64,000 bases of DNA. It comes from Flammeovirgaceae bacterium UBA7330. GTDB lineage: Bacteria > Bacteroidota > Bacteroidia > Cytophagales > Cyclobacteriaceae. Location: positions 62,001 to 126,000 of the forward strand of contig DKPQ01000009.1 of the NCBI GenBank assembly GCA_002471275.1. Reading direction: 5' to 3'. Shown here piece by piece: positions 26,094-34,646 of the stretch (the first letter of the stretch is position 1; each line of letters starts with the position of its first letter). Below the pieces are notes generated by a model that was not told the origin of the DNA, ran no database searches, and was given only the letters and a program-made list of their open reading frames with translations. Both the position numbers and the translations under genes were made by a program.

Positions 26094-29000
26094 ATGAAAA
26101 AAATGAGAACTTCTATCTTAATCAATGCATGTAAAGTATTTATTTTAATACTTTTTTGCTTTTCGGCTTCAGGCATATTTGCTCAGAAAGCAGTGGACCA
26201 ACGGTCAGACAAATTCATAAATGTTTATTTCAGTGATGGAATTAAGCGGGTGAGTGATTATTCTCAAGACTCGATACAGAATTTCACTAAAAATTCTTCT
26301 TTGAGATTGACAAGTGATGTCATTTTCACAGACGATAAATTAGTTAATAAATTGGATAGTTTTAGTGTCCCACCTAATAATGTTAGTCCTTTGTTTCCAG
26401 ATTTTAACCGCAAGGATACTATCGAAGTGTTGCCTGATGGACAATTGATTAAAAAAATGAACAGGGCAAATGTTTATACAATAAGAGTTCCGAGTGAAGT
26501 TTCCAGAGATGAATTGATTAAGCAGTTAAGTGAACTACCTAATGTCCTTTATGCTGAGCCTGATGGTTATATCGGATATGATATCCTTCCAAATGAGTCT
26601 GATTGTGGTACATGCCGATATAATGATCAATGGCATCATGAAAATACTACTAACCCAGGAGCCGATATACATTCAAGAGAAGCCTGGAACATTTACAGAG
26701 GTACAAGTGCTAATCGAATCGCAATCTTTGATAGTGGAGTTGAGTCAACTCATGATGATTTCTTAGGTAAGGTTAACGGAACTGGTGTAGTTGGCATTAA
26801 TCATGGTACAAGAGTAGCCGGTATGGCTGCTGCTGCTGGTGATAATAATGAAGGAATTGTGGGTATTGATTGGTATGCAAATATTTATTCCAGTGATCAA
26901 TCAATACCGAATGCATTCAATGATGCCAATAATGCCAATAAGATCGATGTTATTGGAAATCAAAGTGATGTTGTTGCGGTTAACAATAGTTGGGGCACAT
27001 TAGAAGATGACCTAGTAACTAGGGGAAGAAATTCAACCACCTTGAAAGCAGCATTTTCAGATATTTACAAAAAAAATAAAGTAATCACTGCTTCTGCTGG
27101 TAACCATAATATTAGTCAACCTGGAATTGCAAATTTTCCTGCTGCATGGGACGAATACGTAATTGCCGTTGCAGCATCTGATGACGATGATAGAATTGCT
27201 GACGAGTCTGTTAGAGGAGATTGGGTGGATGTTTCGGCTCCTGGTGTTGATGTATGGACGACTGATGTAAGTAACAACTATGTGATGACTGGAGGTACCT
27301 CATTTTCAACTCCATTAGTGACAGGAGTTTCTTCACTTCTAAAAGGAATGAGAAATGATCTCTGTTTTGACGATATTAAAAATATTATCGAGATTTCAAG
27401 TGATGATATCAATTATGCTGGCGATCCGGATATTGGTCCAGGACGTGACAATGCCTCGGGTCATGGCAGGTTAAACGCAGAAAGAGCTTTACAGACCTTA
27501 CTTGAACCCAATGAGCTAGTCACCAGGACATCTAATGGAGGAACAATTGTTAGTTCCACTCCTTGGCAAACACAGGTTTTTATTGGGGTATTTGGGTTAG
27601 CTGATGCCGCATATTTAGTAAGGAGGCATGAGGTTAAAAAGACAATAACCAGCCAAAATGTGATACCCCCATCAAATGTATGGGGTAGAGGATATTATTC
27701 AATTGGCTTTGGAGCCGCACAACCCGTTCTTGGTACCAATCACTGCTTTGCTGAATTGACAACTGGTAGAAATATCGAATTAACTACGTTCATTTATGAG
27801 GTTAGGTCATTGTTAAATCAACCTCTTGGTTGGTATCCAACTACTGCTACTGGCGTAAAATTTGCCTGGGCTGAACTGTATATGGATCCTGGCACAGCAT
27901 ATGCAGATAGTTTTGAAGATGGATTTGGAAATGCATTTAATGATACCTCTGATAATATTGATTGGACTTTAAGGTCAGGATCTACCCCATCAGGAGGTAC
28001 GGGTCCTTCAGGTGCAAGTGATGGTACATTTTACGCATATGTAGAAGCCAGTTCTCCTAACTATCCAAGTAAATTAGCTACTTTAAAATTCCCTGGGTAC
28101 TCTGGTTTAGGTAAGTTCCAAGTTTCATTTAAATATCATATGTATGGTGCCAGTATGGGTTCGCTAAAGGTAAGATATGACAGACCAGGAGGCGTATTAG
28201 TATCCCACACTACTATCTCGGGTAACCAGGGCAATCAATGGAAAACATTCAATAGTAGTAGTATATATGATATGTGGCAATTACGCCTTGAAGCTACCAC
28301 TGGTACGAGCTTTACTAGTGATATCGCAATAGATGATATTCAGATCACACGTCTAGAAGATTACCCGGTAATTTGGACCGATCTGGTAAATATTGATCCT
28401 GATGAATCAAGCTTAAGAAAAACATCCAACTTCACTTGGTGGGATACTGGCGCTGCTTCATCAAACGTTGTCCCTGCATACACTGAGGGCTGGGTTGAAA
28501 CCAGAGTCACTAATATGAATACCGATATAATGTTTGGACTTTCTTACACAAATGATGATCATCAATGGAATACTATTGATTTCAATTTATATGTATCTAA
28601 GTTTAATGGAAATACAATAAGAGTTTATAATAGGGGATCACTGGTACATAGTGGCACTTCATATGAATTAGGAGATTATGTAGCTGTACATAGGAACGGA
28701 AGCACCATTTACTTTAAGAAGAATGGTGATACTTTCTATTCAATGCCTGTTGATTTGTCAAAATCGATGGTAGCTGATATTTGCTTATATAATACTTCTG
28801 CTTCACTTTATGATGTTAGAATGAACCATCAAGGAAGTATGGCCGCATCTTCGATGGCGGCACTCAACTTTTACCATCAGTTTGACGAAGTTTTCGGTGA
28901 TCCGGCACTACTTAGCAAACGACCCGTTGGGAATGACCACCCCATGGATACTGTCACGAGTTCTCCAACACCCGTTCAACTACCTGAATTATTCACTGAA

Positions 29001-29255
29001 TTTAATGTCTATCCTAATGAGAGCACCGGAATATTTAATGTAACCTATACATTTAATGAAAATCCTACCTCATTAGATGTTTTTGTTAGACACCAGGACA
29101 CTGGTGAAGTATTCTATACTGATAGAATAAATAGGAAAAACAAGAGCAGTGATTTCGGACTTGACATTACAAATCTTGTTGACAACACTTATCTCTTAGA
29201 ATTTAATAATGGGATCCAAAAACATGTTGTTAGGATCGTCAAAAATTCTCGATAA
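26094..29255 (+). CDS. Secreted subtilisin-like serine protease with T9SS sorting domain
   Basis: 1053 residues. Signal peptide (about 1-30, ending IFAQ), a pro-domain of the inhibitor-I9 type (about 60-165), then an S8 peptidase domain. Its catalytic triad is visible: Asp in AIFDSGVES (about 207), His in INHGTRVAGMAAA (about 237), Ser in GGTSFSTPLVTG (about 402). A beta-rich C-terminal region of some 500 residues, with a MAM/jelly-roll-like stretch (about 600-760), leads to a T9SS sorting domain (FNVYPNESTGIF to end). It is exported through type IX secretion and either released or attached to the surface. A terminator follows 23 bases after the stop. Confidence 0.93.
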   Translation: MKKMRTSILINACKVFILILFCFSASGIFAQKAVDQRSDKFINVYFSDGIKRVSDYSQDSIQNFTKNSSLRLTSDVIFTDDKLVNKLDSFSVPPNNVSPLFPDFNRKDTIEVLPDGQLIKKMNRANVYTIRVPSEVSRDELIKQLSELPNVLYAEPDGYIGYDILPNESDCGTCRYNDQWHHENTTNPGADIHSREAWNIYRGTSANRIAIFDSGVESTHDDFLGKVNGTGVVGINHGTRVAGMAAAAGDNNEGIVGIDWYANIYSSDQSIPNAFNDANNANKIDVIGNQSDVVAVNNSWGTLEDDLVTRGRNSTTLKAAFSDIYKKNKVITASAGNHNISQPGIANFPAAWDEYVIAVAASDDDDRIADESVRGDWVDVSAPGVDVWTTDVSNNYVMTGGTSFSTPLVTGVSSLLKGMRNDLCFDDIKNIIEISSDDINYAGDPDIGPGRDNASGHGRLNAERALQTLLEPNELVTRTSNGGTIVSSTPWQTQVFIGVFGLADAAYLVRRHEVKKTITSQNVIPPSNVWGRGYYSIGFGAAQPVLGTNHCFAELTTGRNIELTTFIYEVRSLLNQPLGWYPTTATGVKFAWAELYMDPGTAYADSFEDGFGNAFNDTSDNIDWTLRSGSTPSGGTGPSGASDGTFYAYVEASSPNYPSKLATLKFPGYSGLGKFQVSFKYHMYGASMGSLKVRYDRPGGVLVSHTTISGNQGNQWKTFNSSSIYDMWQLRLEATTGTSFTSDIAIDDIQITRLEDYPVIWTDLVNIDPDESSLRKTSNFTWWDTGAASSNVVPAYTEGWVETRVTNMNTDIMFGLSYTNDDHQWNTIDFNLYVSKFNGNTIRVYNRGSLVHSGTSYELGDYVAVHRNGSTIYFKKNGDTFYSMPVDLSKSMVADICLYNTSASLYDVRMNHQGSMAASSMAALNFYHQFDEVFGDPALLSKRPVGNDHPMDTVTSSPTPVQLPELFTEFNVYPNESTGIFNVTYTFNENPTSLDVFVRHQDTGEVFYTDRINRKNKSSDFGLDITNLVDNTYLLEFNNGIQKHVVRIVKNSR

Positions 29256-29277
29256 ATTTCGTTAACAAGGATTCTAT

Positions 29278-29309
29278 AAACCCGATTTCATTAGTAGATC
29301 GGGTTTTTC
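29278..29309 (+). terminator. Rho-independent terminator after the subtilase gene
   Basis: AAACCCGAT at 29278-29286 pairs with ATCGGGTTT at 29298-29306, an uninterrupted 9-bp stem with an 11-base loop followed by more T residues (TTTTTCTTTT). It is well placed to end the propeller-protease transcript. Confidence 0.85.
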
Positions 29310-29368
29310 TTTTATCAACAAAGTATGCCTACTAATAATTTTAGTATTTGTTTACTAATATTGTTAGT

Positions 29369-29710
29369 ATGTCAGATTTCCCAAAGTTCAGAATCAATGA
29401 ATCTTCTAAAGGCATTATTTACTATGGTGATTTCCGGGAATTTATCTATTCCATGGAAATTGAGAAACAGAAGGGTTATTCCCTACATTTATCGATTGCC
29501 AAACACCATGTCCCCTTTGGCGATGTGGTTGATGCTGCGGTCATGGCATCAAGGGTCGATTACTGCCTGAAATGGACAAAGCACCTGATTCAAAAAGTAA
29601 TCAAGGACGAAGCTTCTTATAAGTTCATGCGTATCACGGATCGGGACATCGTTTCACATTGTGCCATATGTGATGATAGTCGAATTGCTTTTATTGCATC
29701 TGCACAATAA
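29369..29710 (+). CDS. Hypothetical protein next to the SRAP gene
   Basis: 113 residues from the ATG at 29369 (an upstream TTG at 29348 is possible). It mixes strands and helices; basic and aromatic residues are common and a HCAICDDSRIAF segment near the C-terminus carries two cysteines. No family recognised. It is co-directional with 29726-30130 and the SRAP gene at 30159, with 15- and 28-base gaps, suggesting a small operon for DNA maintenance cargo. Confidence 0.6.
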   Translation: MSDFPKFRINESSKGIIYYGDFREFIYSMEIEKQKGYSLHLSIAKHHVPFGDVVDAAVMASRVDYCLKWTKHLIQKVIKDEASYKFMRITDRDIVSHCAICDDSRIAFIASAQ

Positions 29711-29725
29711 CCGGGACATGAGTCT

Positions 29726-30130
29726 GTGTCTAAATCCCTGGTAGTGGAAAACACAACCACCAATGCGTTGGGGTTTCAACGGAGGGCCAGACAGCGGAAG
29801 AGAGTAGAAGATATTACACGTGATGACTGCTTTACAGGCTGGAATCAGCACCTCAGCCTTCTTCGTGCGATGAAATCTGATATACAAAGATTTATAAGCA
29901 TTCCTGATAACCCCTTCATGTCTCAAAATGAACTCAACGGGCTTAGAAAGAGAACGTTGAAAATGGGAATAAAATTTTCAGTCCTTCAAGAAGGTAAACC
30001 CGGAATCCGGATTGCTGGAATCCGCTATCATAGCTACAAAGCAGCAGATATGTTCCTTTCGTCACTGGCAGAAGAACATCAATCTAAGATTGAACCTGGT
30101 TATAGTGTATTTATGGATCGAGTTGATTAA
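29726..30130 (+). CDS. Hypothetical basic protein
   Basis: 134 residues read from a GTG at 29726, 15 bases after the previous stop. The N-terminal third is Arg-rich (FQRRARQRKRVEDIT) and the middle helical; the C-terminal half has GIKFSVLQEGKPGIRIAGIRYHSYKA, a strand-rich stretch. The charge pattern suggests nucleic-acid contact. No family is recognised. It is followed 28 bases later by the SRAP gene and is probably co-transcribed with it. Confidence 0.55.
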   Translation: MSKSLVVENTTTNALGFQRRARQRKRVEDITRDDCFTGWNQHLSLLRAMKSDIQRFISIPDNPFMSQNELNGLRKRTLKMGIKFSVLQEGKPGIRIAGIRYHSYKAADMFLSSLAEEHQSKIEPGYSVFMDRVD

Positions 30131-30158
30131 TTTTTTAAGCAATAAATAAGGTAAGTAA

Positions 30159-30905
30159 ATGTGTTACAACATAAAATATACGGCAAAAAAGATCATTGAT
30201 TATGCAACTAAAAGAGGTCTGGAGATTGACCCGGCACAGATTCCACTGGACTACTATTATGCCAATGGATTTGACCATCCAAAATTGCCTGTTGTAACAA
30301 CAAAGGATCCTAGTGTAATTCAAATGTTTGATTGGGGATTGATCCCATATTGGACGAAAAACCTCCAAGATGCAGGCCAGATTCGGACAAGAACTTTGAA
30401 TGCAGTCGGTGAGACAGCTTTTGAAAAAGCTTCATTTAAATCATCTGTGGCAAGAAACAGATGCCTTGTATTAGTTGACGGATTTTATGAATACCATCAC
30501 CACTCCTCAGGGAAGAAGATTCCATACTACATATCAAATAAGAATGGAGACCCATTAACAATGGGAGGTATTTACTCCTCATGGAAAAATTCGGAAACCG
30601 ATTCAAAGATCTATACCGTGAGCATCGTAACAGTGCCTGGAAATACGATCATGTCCAAAATCCACAACAATCCTGCAGTGCTTAAACGAATAGGACCCCG
30701 CATGCCAATGATACTTCCGGAAGCTATTTCACAATCCTGGCTTTCCGAACAAGAATCAGAAGAAATGGTAAAAAGCCTGATGGTGATTTATCCGGACGAT
30801 CAGTTAAGTTATCATACTGTTGGTCAACTCCAGGGCAAAAATGGATTGGGGAATGTGGAACAGGCCTCTGCTCATTTTGCCTATGAATATGATGATTTAC
30901 CCTGA
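30159..30905 (+). CDS. SOS response-associated peptidase (SRAP; YedK/HMCES family)
   Basis: 248 residues. The catalytic set of the SRAP family is complete: Cys2 directly after the initiator Met, Asn81 (RTLNA), Glu111 (DGFYEY) and His169 (KIHN), followed by RMPMILP. SRAP proteins form a thiazolidine crosslink with abasic sites in single-stranded DNA to shield them, and cut off the initiator Met to expose Cys2. Plasmid and phage copies are common and may protect ssDNA during conjugation. Length and motifs indicate an active protein. Confidence 0.93.
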   Translation: MCYNIKYTAKKIIDYATKRGLEIDPAQIPLDYYYANGFDHPKLPVVTTKDPSVIQMFDWGLIPYWTKNLQDAGQIRTRTLNAVGETAFEKASFKSSVARNRCLVLVDGFYEYHHHSSGKKIPYYISNKNGDPLTMGGIYSSWKNSETDSKIYTVSIVTVPGNTIMSKIHNNPAVLKRIGPRMPMILPEAISQSWLSEQESEEMVKSLMVIYPDDQLSYHTVGQLQGKNGLGNVEQASAHFAYEYDDLP

Positions 30906-31010
30906 TTTTAAGATTAAAGCATGAAATTGGCTTTCATAGATGGCCTGTAACCTACGATCTCCGTAGCGATGGTATGATCGGACGTTCCCAAAATCCTTAA
31001 ATTGGCATAA

Positions 31011-31271
31011 ATGAAGATATTACTTTTCTTGATACACAGTTCTTTTTGGGCTTTTATTGGTTTCCTTCTAGCCAAGTATAAGATTGTAAGAATAATATTT
31101 ATCACCTCAATTATCAACATGATAGTCATTTTAGCAATGATTAATAACTCATGCCTAAATGATTTCTGGAAGACCTTTGATTACCCATGGTATTATGCAG
31201 CCATTCTAGGGGTAACCTCAGGAATTTTAGTAGTAACTGGACAAAGAAAGTTTCCAAAGAACTTTTCATAA
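31011..31271 (+). CDS. Small membrane protein of unknown function
   Basis: 86 residues with three hydrophobic segments (about 2-20, 24-46, 60-76) and a short basic tail. It begins with a clean ATG and sits in A+T-rich DNA. No family recognised. The next gene is convergent and also a small membrane protein; the two stop codons are 13 bases apart. Confidence 0.5.
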   Translation: MKILLFLIHSSFWAFIGFLLAKYKIVRIIFITSIINMIVILAMINNSCLNDFWKTFDYPWYYAAILGVTSGILVVTGQRKFPKNFS

Positions 31272-31284
31272 TAGACCTTATCAA

Positions 31285-31506
31285 TTACTCTTTTAATTTC
31301 AGCCCAATTCTAACTGACTTTATCACACAGAAAATCAATGGGATTAACACTAGAAGTATCAATACTGGTGTGCGTTCAGGAGCATCAGAAAGCATGATAT
31401 GACAAAAATATCCAAACAAGGTAATTGATGATACGACATAGGTTTGCCAAGTCGAAGTTAATCGATTTAGTCTATGGTCATTAATATTTTCCTTGCTCCT
31501 AGCCAC
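31285..31506 (-). CDS. Small membrane protein, convergent with its neighbour
   Basis: 73 residues from a GTG at 31506. A basic N-terminus (RSKENINDHRLNRL) leads to two transmembrane helices (about 24-40 and 47-63) and a basic end. The positive-inside pattern is good, which supports a real membrane protein. Function unknown; a holin-like or toxin-like role cannot be excluded from the size. Confidence 0.4.
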   Translation of the reverse strand: MARSKENINDHRLNRLTSTWQTYVVSSITLFGYFCHIMLSDAPERTPVLILLVLIPLIFCVIKSVRIGLKLKE

Positions 31507-31696
31507 GAATATAAATACTGAGTTATTTCAAAAAAATCAGCAGAATTCAAATCTTTTTTAAAGTTTAAGAATTATCCAACTCCGTCATAGGACGTGGAAA
31601 GTTGCAGAGAAACCGTTTTATAATGGAACATTAAAATCCTTACCTAAATAGTATTAAAACCATTATATTTAATATATGAAAAAATGGATCTGTTAA

Positions 31697-32209
31697 ATGA
31701 AATCAAGTGTGAACCAGAAAGAAAGGCTTGAAGCATTAAGAACTTTAACAAAGCAATATGCAGAGTTGCATAATATTTCATTGCACCATAGCGGTGAAGT
31801 CAATTTTGATATTGCTTATCGGGACCTCGAATCTGAAATGAAGAAGTATAAAATTACTTATGAGGATCTGGATAAAGAATTATTGAGGATTTCTGAAGAA
31901 AAAAGTAAATCAAATATTATTAGAATAGAAAAATTCAAAGGTGAACTCAATGGAGTATATCAAACCCTATGGATCGCTCTTTCCAAGACAGGGAATGTAT
32001 ATACCACGGAGGATCTTCAGCTAAAACAAGAAGGTCAAAAAGTCATCAATGATATTGAGTCCACTAAGTGGAAATCCATCTCTAATGAACATTATACCCG
32101 AATCATGGATGAAATGCATTGTGTGCATACAGAGAACTACGTTGAATCACATTCCAGGCCAAAACATCCAATCAACGAGAAGGATAAAAATCAGGGGATC
32201 GGCTTTTGA
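31697..32209 (+). CDS. Hypothetical helical protein
   Basis: 170 residues, largely helical and charged, with Glu/Lys-rich heptad-like stretches between 45 and 80 and a His-containing C-terminal tail. No family recognised. The gene is flanked by intergenic DNA of about 190 and 470 bases, so it is probably a single-gene transcript. Codon use resembles its neighbours. Confidence 0.6.
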   Translation: MKSSVNQKERLEALRTLTKQYAELHNISLHHSGEVNFDIAYRDLESEMKKYKITYEDLDKELLRISEEKSKSNIIRIEKFKGELNGVYQTLWIALSKTGNVYTTEDLQLKQEGQKVINDIESTKWKSISNEHYTRIMDEMHCVHTENYVESHSRPKHPINEKDKNQGIGF

Positions 32210-32326
32210 TCCCTTAGCACAAGTACTCCCCCCGAACCCACTCTTTTAAGGCAACTATCACTGTCCAATTAACGATCATCACCTGGCTCTTTTTCAAGGT
32301 CATTTTTCACCCAACTAACACAGAAC

Positions 32327-32360
32327 CCCCTAAAAGCTTCAAAAACAAGGTTTTTAGGGG
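32327..32360. repeat. Perfect inverted repeat, possible terminator
   Basis: CCCCTAAAA at 32327-32335 and TTTTAGGGG at 32352-32360 form a 9-bp perfect stem with a 16-base loop, followed by TGAATTTTTT. It lies downstream of the 31697 gene and could terminate it; a small RNA hairpin is an alternative. A second hairpin (AAGCG/CGCTT, 32408-32425) precedes the small ORF at 32445. Confidence 0.55.
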
Positions 32361-32444
32361 TGAATTTTTTGTGTCCTACTAGAAGTGGATCCTAAAATCT
32401 ACTTTTAAAGCGGCTCTCCGCGCTTAACTAAAACGTGGAGAACC

Positions 32445-32555
32445 ATGAAACCAAATAACAAAAAGAATGACAAAATCGATAAGGCCACGAAGGTGGCCAG
32501 GCTGGTGAAAATCCTTTTAGAAATTCTGGAGCAATTGATGGATCTCCTACTTTAG
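32445..32555 (+). CDS. 36-residue amphipathic small protein
   Basis: An ATG preceded by a GTGGAG ribosome-binding sequence opens a 36-codon frame. The N-terminal half is very basic (MKPNNKKNDKIDKATK), the C-terminal half almost purely hydrophobic with spaced charges (VKILLEILEQLMDLLL). It follows two RNA-hairpin-forming sequences and precedes a broken AbiE module. Size and amphipathicity resemble type I toxins or other membrane-active microproteins, but no family match is claimed. Confidence 0.4.
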   Translation: MKPNNKKNDKIDKATKVARLVKILLEILEQLMDLLL

Positions 32556-32682
32556 GATTGGGGTCATCACTTAAGCAATAAATAAAAAGTAAAAGCCTCA
32601 AGCTTTAAAAGAAGATATTTAAGAAAGGAGCTATTATCGTACTAATTTTGTTAGCTAATTGAATTAGAGCTAAATTTAAATA

Positions 32683-33030
32683 ATGGCCTACAAGAGTGAC
32701 ATAAGAGATAAACTGGAACGCAAACTTTTGGGTGAGCTGAAGCATCTGTTATGGTCGTATAATGTAGCTAAAATTAAAAGGCTTCCTGAAGAGCTCATCA
32801 TAGAGAAATATCTTCAGTTTGGAAATAAGTCTGATTGGTATGACCTTCGTCAGGCGTTTGATGAAAGGAAAATCAAAGCTGTCTGGAAAGACCAAATGCT
32901 TTTGTCGGGTCGTGACCCTGAAAAACAGGAGCAGATTGTAGCCTTTTTCTTTAATGCATCCAATCCTGAAAAATATATTTCAGCTCTCAAAGAAAAGAAA
33001 CTGAATAGACTTGTTGCAAGGGGTATCTGA
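32683..33030 (+). CDS. AbiE-type antitoxin partner (DUF6922-like)
   Basis: 115 residues, helical, with LLWSYNVAKIKRLPEELIIEKYLQFG near the N-terminus. That wording is typical of the small proteins (DUF6922-like) encoded just before AbiEii/AbiGii nucleotidyltransferases in Bacteroidota. The overlapping downstream frame is indeed the start of such a nucleotidyltransferase, but cut short. The antitoxin thus appears to have outlived its toxin. Family naming is from memory of the pattern and is less certain than the toxin call. Confidence 0.65.
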   Translation: MAYKSDIRDKLERKLLGELKHLLWSYNVAKIKRLPEELIIEKYLQFGNKSDWYDLRQAFDERKIKAVWKDQMLLSGRDPEKQEQIVAFFFNASNPEKYISALKEKKLNRLVARGI

Positions 33031-33190
33031 GAATACATATAAGGTTCTTGAACAATTAATGGAGTATCAAGAGCTTGAAAAATACTTTTTAGTAGGTGGT
33101 ACCGCATTATCCATTCAATTGAAGCACAGGTTGAGTGAAGACCTGGATATTTTTTGTTTCAATCCCTATCCAGGAAAGAGATGCCCATGA
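33011..33190 (+). pseudogene. Truncated AbiEii/AbiGii nucleotidyltransferase toxin
   Basis: A frame beginning at the TTG at 33011 and ending at TGA 33188-33190 encodes about 59 residues. They include YFLVGGTALSIQLKHRLSEDLDIF, the GG-T-A plus S-x-DLD nucleotidyltransferase motif of AbiEii. Full-length family members exceed 200 residues; the following 70 bases show no continuation in any frame. It overlaps the antitoxin gene by 20 bases, as intact AbiE pairs do. The toxin was therefore lost by deletion, and the next gene pair (79-residue protein plus Fic) may have landed in the break. Confidence 0.8.
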
Positions 33191-33259
33191 GCAATGGTAA
33201 ATTACCTAAATGAAATGCAACAAAAATACCTGTCATTTTGTTAATTTTAATGTTGAATA

Positions 33260-33499
33260 ATGGGATTAAAAATGCGTTCACTAGAGAAAAAGCTGTTTTT
33301 TGAATTTATTACTGAAAGAGCATCCCCTGTGGCCTTAAGCTCTATCCCGGAGTCTCTGTTATCAGATATTGAAGAATATCTGTTTGGGAGAACAGTGATT
33401 AAGAAAAACGGTGGAATCGCTTTTTATCCCGAAGATTTCAATGACTGGATTGTAAAAATAAAAACGAAGGGGCTCAGCTATGATATCCAGTTGATATGA
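33260..33499 (+). CDS. Small protein coupled to the Fic gene
   Basis: 79 residues from the ATG at 33260. It mixes helices and strands (IPESLLSDIEEYLFGR, then KKNGGIAFYPEDFNDWIVKI). Its stop overlaps the Fic start as ATGA, so they are translationally coupled. No known Fic antitoxin (FicA/VbhA with inhibitory helix) is recognised; the Fic protein carries its own inhibitory motif. A substrate adaptor or regulator is possible. Confidence 0.65.
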   Translation: MGLKMRSLEKKLFFEFITERASPVALSSIPESLLSDIEEYLFGRTVIKKNGGIAFYPEDFNDWIVKIKTKGLSYDIQLI

Positions 33500-34278
33500 A
33501 CCACCTCCTTTCAAAGGCCCTCACTCTCCAAAAAAAATACAAATTCATTGCCCCTAAGGACTGGGGAGCTGAAGAAAAGGAAAATCTGATGAATGATTTT
33601 ACTTTTCACAGCAATAAACTTGAAGGTCTAAAGCTTGAGTATGGAGATACGATTGAATATCTAAAGAATGGCGTGATTAGAAAAAATGCGGACATTAAGG
33701 ATATCACAGATCTCGAAAACCATAGGAACCTCCTGAAAAAAGTTTTTGACACATACGAACAGATGACACTATCTGCTAATCTGATCAAGGACCTCCATGC
33801 TGAAATGATGAAGGACAAAATACAATGGAGTAAAACTGATGCATATATGGGTGGTCCCGGGAAGTTCAAAAGAGAAAATAACTACGGTACCAGAAAACAT
33901 GGCGAATATAAAGAGTACATGGATTGGATGGACGTCCCAAAAGCTTTAGATCAGTTATGTGCAGAAACTAACGAGAGATTAAGAAAACCTGCGGAAGTAA
34001 TACCGGCTATTAACACCTTTCACTATGAATTTGCCAATAATATTCATCCATTCGGAGATGGAAATGGACGCGTAGTAAGGTTACTTCATAATATCCTCCT
34101 TTTGAAGAACAGATTACCAGTGATTGTCATAAAAGGCGATGAAAAAAATGAATACCTGGAAAATATCATCAAACAGGAGAAAAATCCAGAGGCTAAGGCA
34201 TTTGATGAGTTCCTCACAAAAAAAGTAATTGACGAGATGGAAAAAAGGTTGAAGAGATCCCGGGGAATGTCAATCTGA
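33496..34278 (+). CDS. Fic-domain protein (class II, self-inhibited type)
   Basis: 260 residues. The Fic active-site loop HPFGDGNGRVVR is complete at residues 184-195. An N-terminal inhibitory motif of the form (S/T)xxxE(G/N) is present as SNKLEG (39-44), the arrangement of class II Fic enzymes in which the inhibitory helix is in the same protein. Fic enzymes transfer AMP or related groups to protein hydroxyls. Intact motifs suggest activity; the target cannot be told. It is coupled to the 79-residue gene upstream and may act in stability or interbacterial/antiphage conflict. Confidence 0.92.
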   Translation: MNHLLSKALTLQKKYKFIAPKDWGAEEKENLMNDFTFHSNKLEGLKLEYGDTIEYLKNGVIRKNADIKDITDLENHRNLLKKVFDTYEQMTLSANLIKDLHAEMMKDKIQWSKTDAYMGGPGKFKRENNYGTRKHGEYKEYMDWMDVPKALDQLCAETNERLRKPAEVIPAINTFHYEFANNIHPFGDGNGRVVRLLHNILLLKNRLPVIVIKGDEKNEYLENIIKQEKNPEAKAFDEFLTKKVIDEMEKRLKRSRGMSI

Positions 34279-34417
34279 TGCTAATTCAATTTAGGTTTTA
34301 GCGAAATGTAACAAGTCAGGTGTCGAGGCTAAATGGACGCTAGTCCTGTAGATGAGATCCTGGTGAAGTGGAATGAGATAAAATTTGATGCAAATTCTTT
34401 AAAAAGCATCGTGAAGT

Positions 34418-34579
34418 TCAACCCTTGTAAAGGGCTTTCTTGCTGTCAGGATTGTTTACACGAATTCTGTTGATTGCCCTGGCTGCGTTTTTTTGAGCAA
34501 TAAGCTCCTTTTTAGTGTACTTTCTTGGTACTCTATCTGCTTTTAGCTCTTTGGCAGATGAAAAGAATTCGATTTTCAT
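34418..34579 (-). CDS. Small basic protein, 53 residues
   Basis: ATG at 34579 to TGA at 34418. The peptide is strongly basic and helical (ELKADRVPRKYTKKELIAQKNAARAINRIRV). It stands alone in about 370 bases of otherwise empty DNA between the Fic gene and the nuclease pseudogene. Composition and a normal start support a real gene; function unknown, possibly DNA-binding. Confidence 0.4.
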   Translation of the reverse strand: MKIEFFSSAKELKADRVPRKYTKKELIAQKNAARAINRIRVNNPDSKKALYKG

Positions 34580-34646
34580 GATCCTACAAATTTAGCGATT
34601 ATGATAACATGGCTAAATGATTCAAAAAGGGTGAGTTTCAGAAGGC

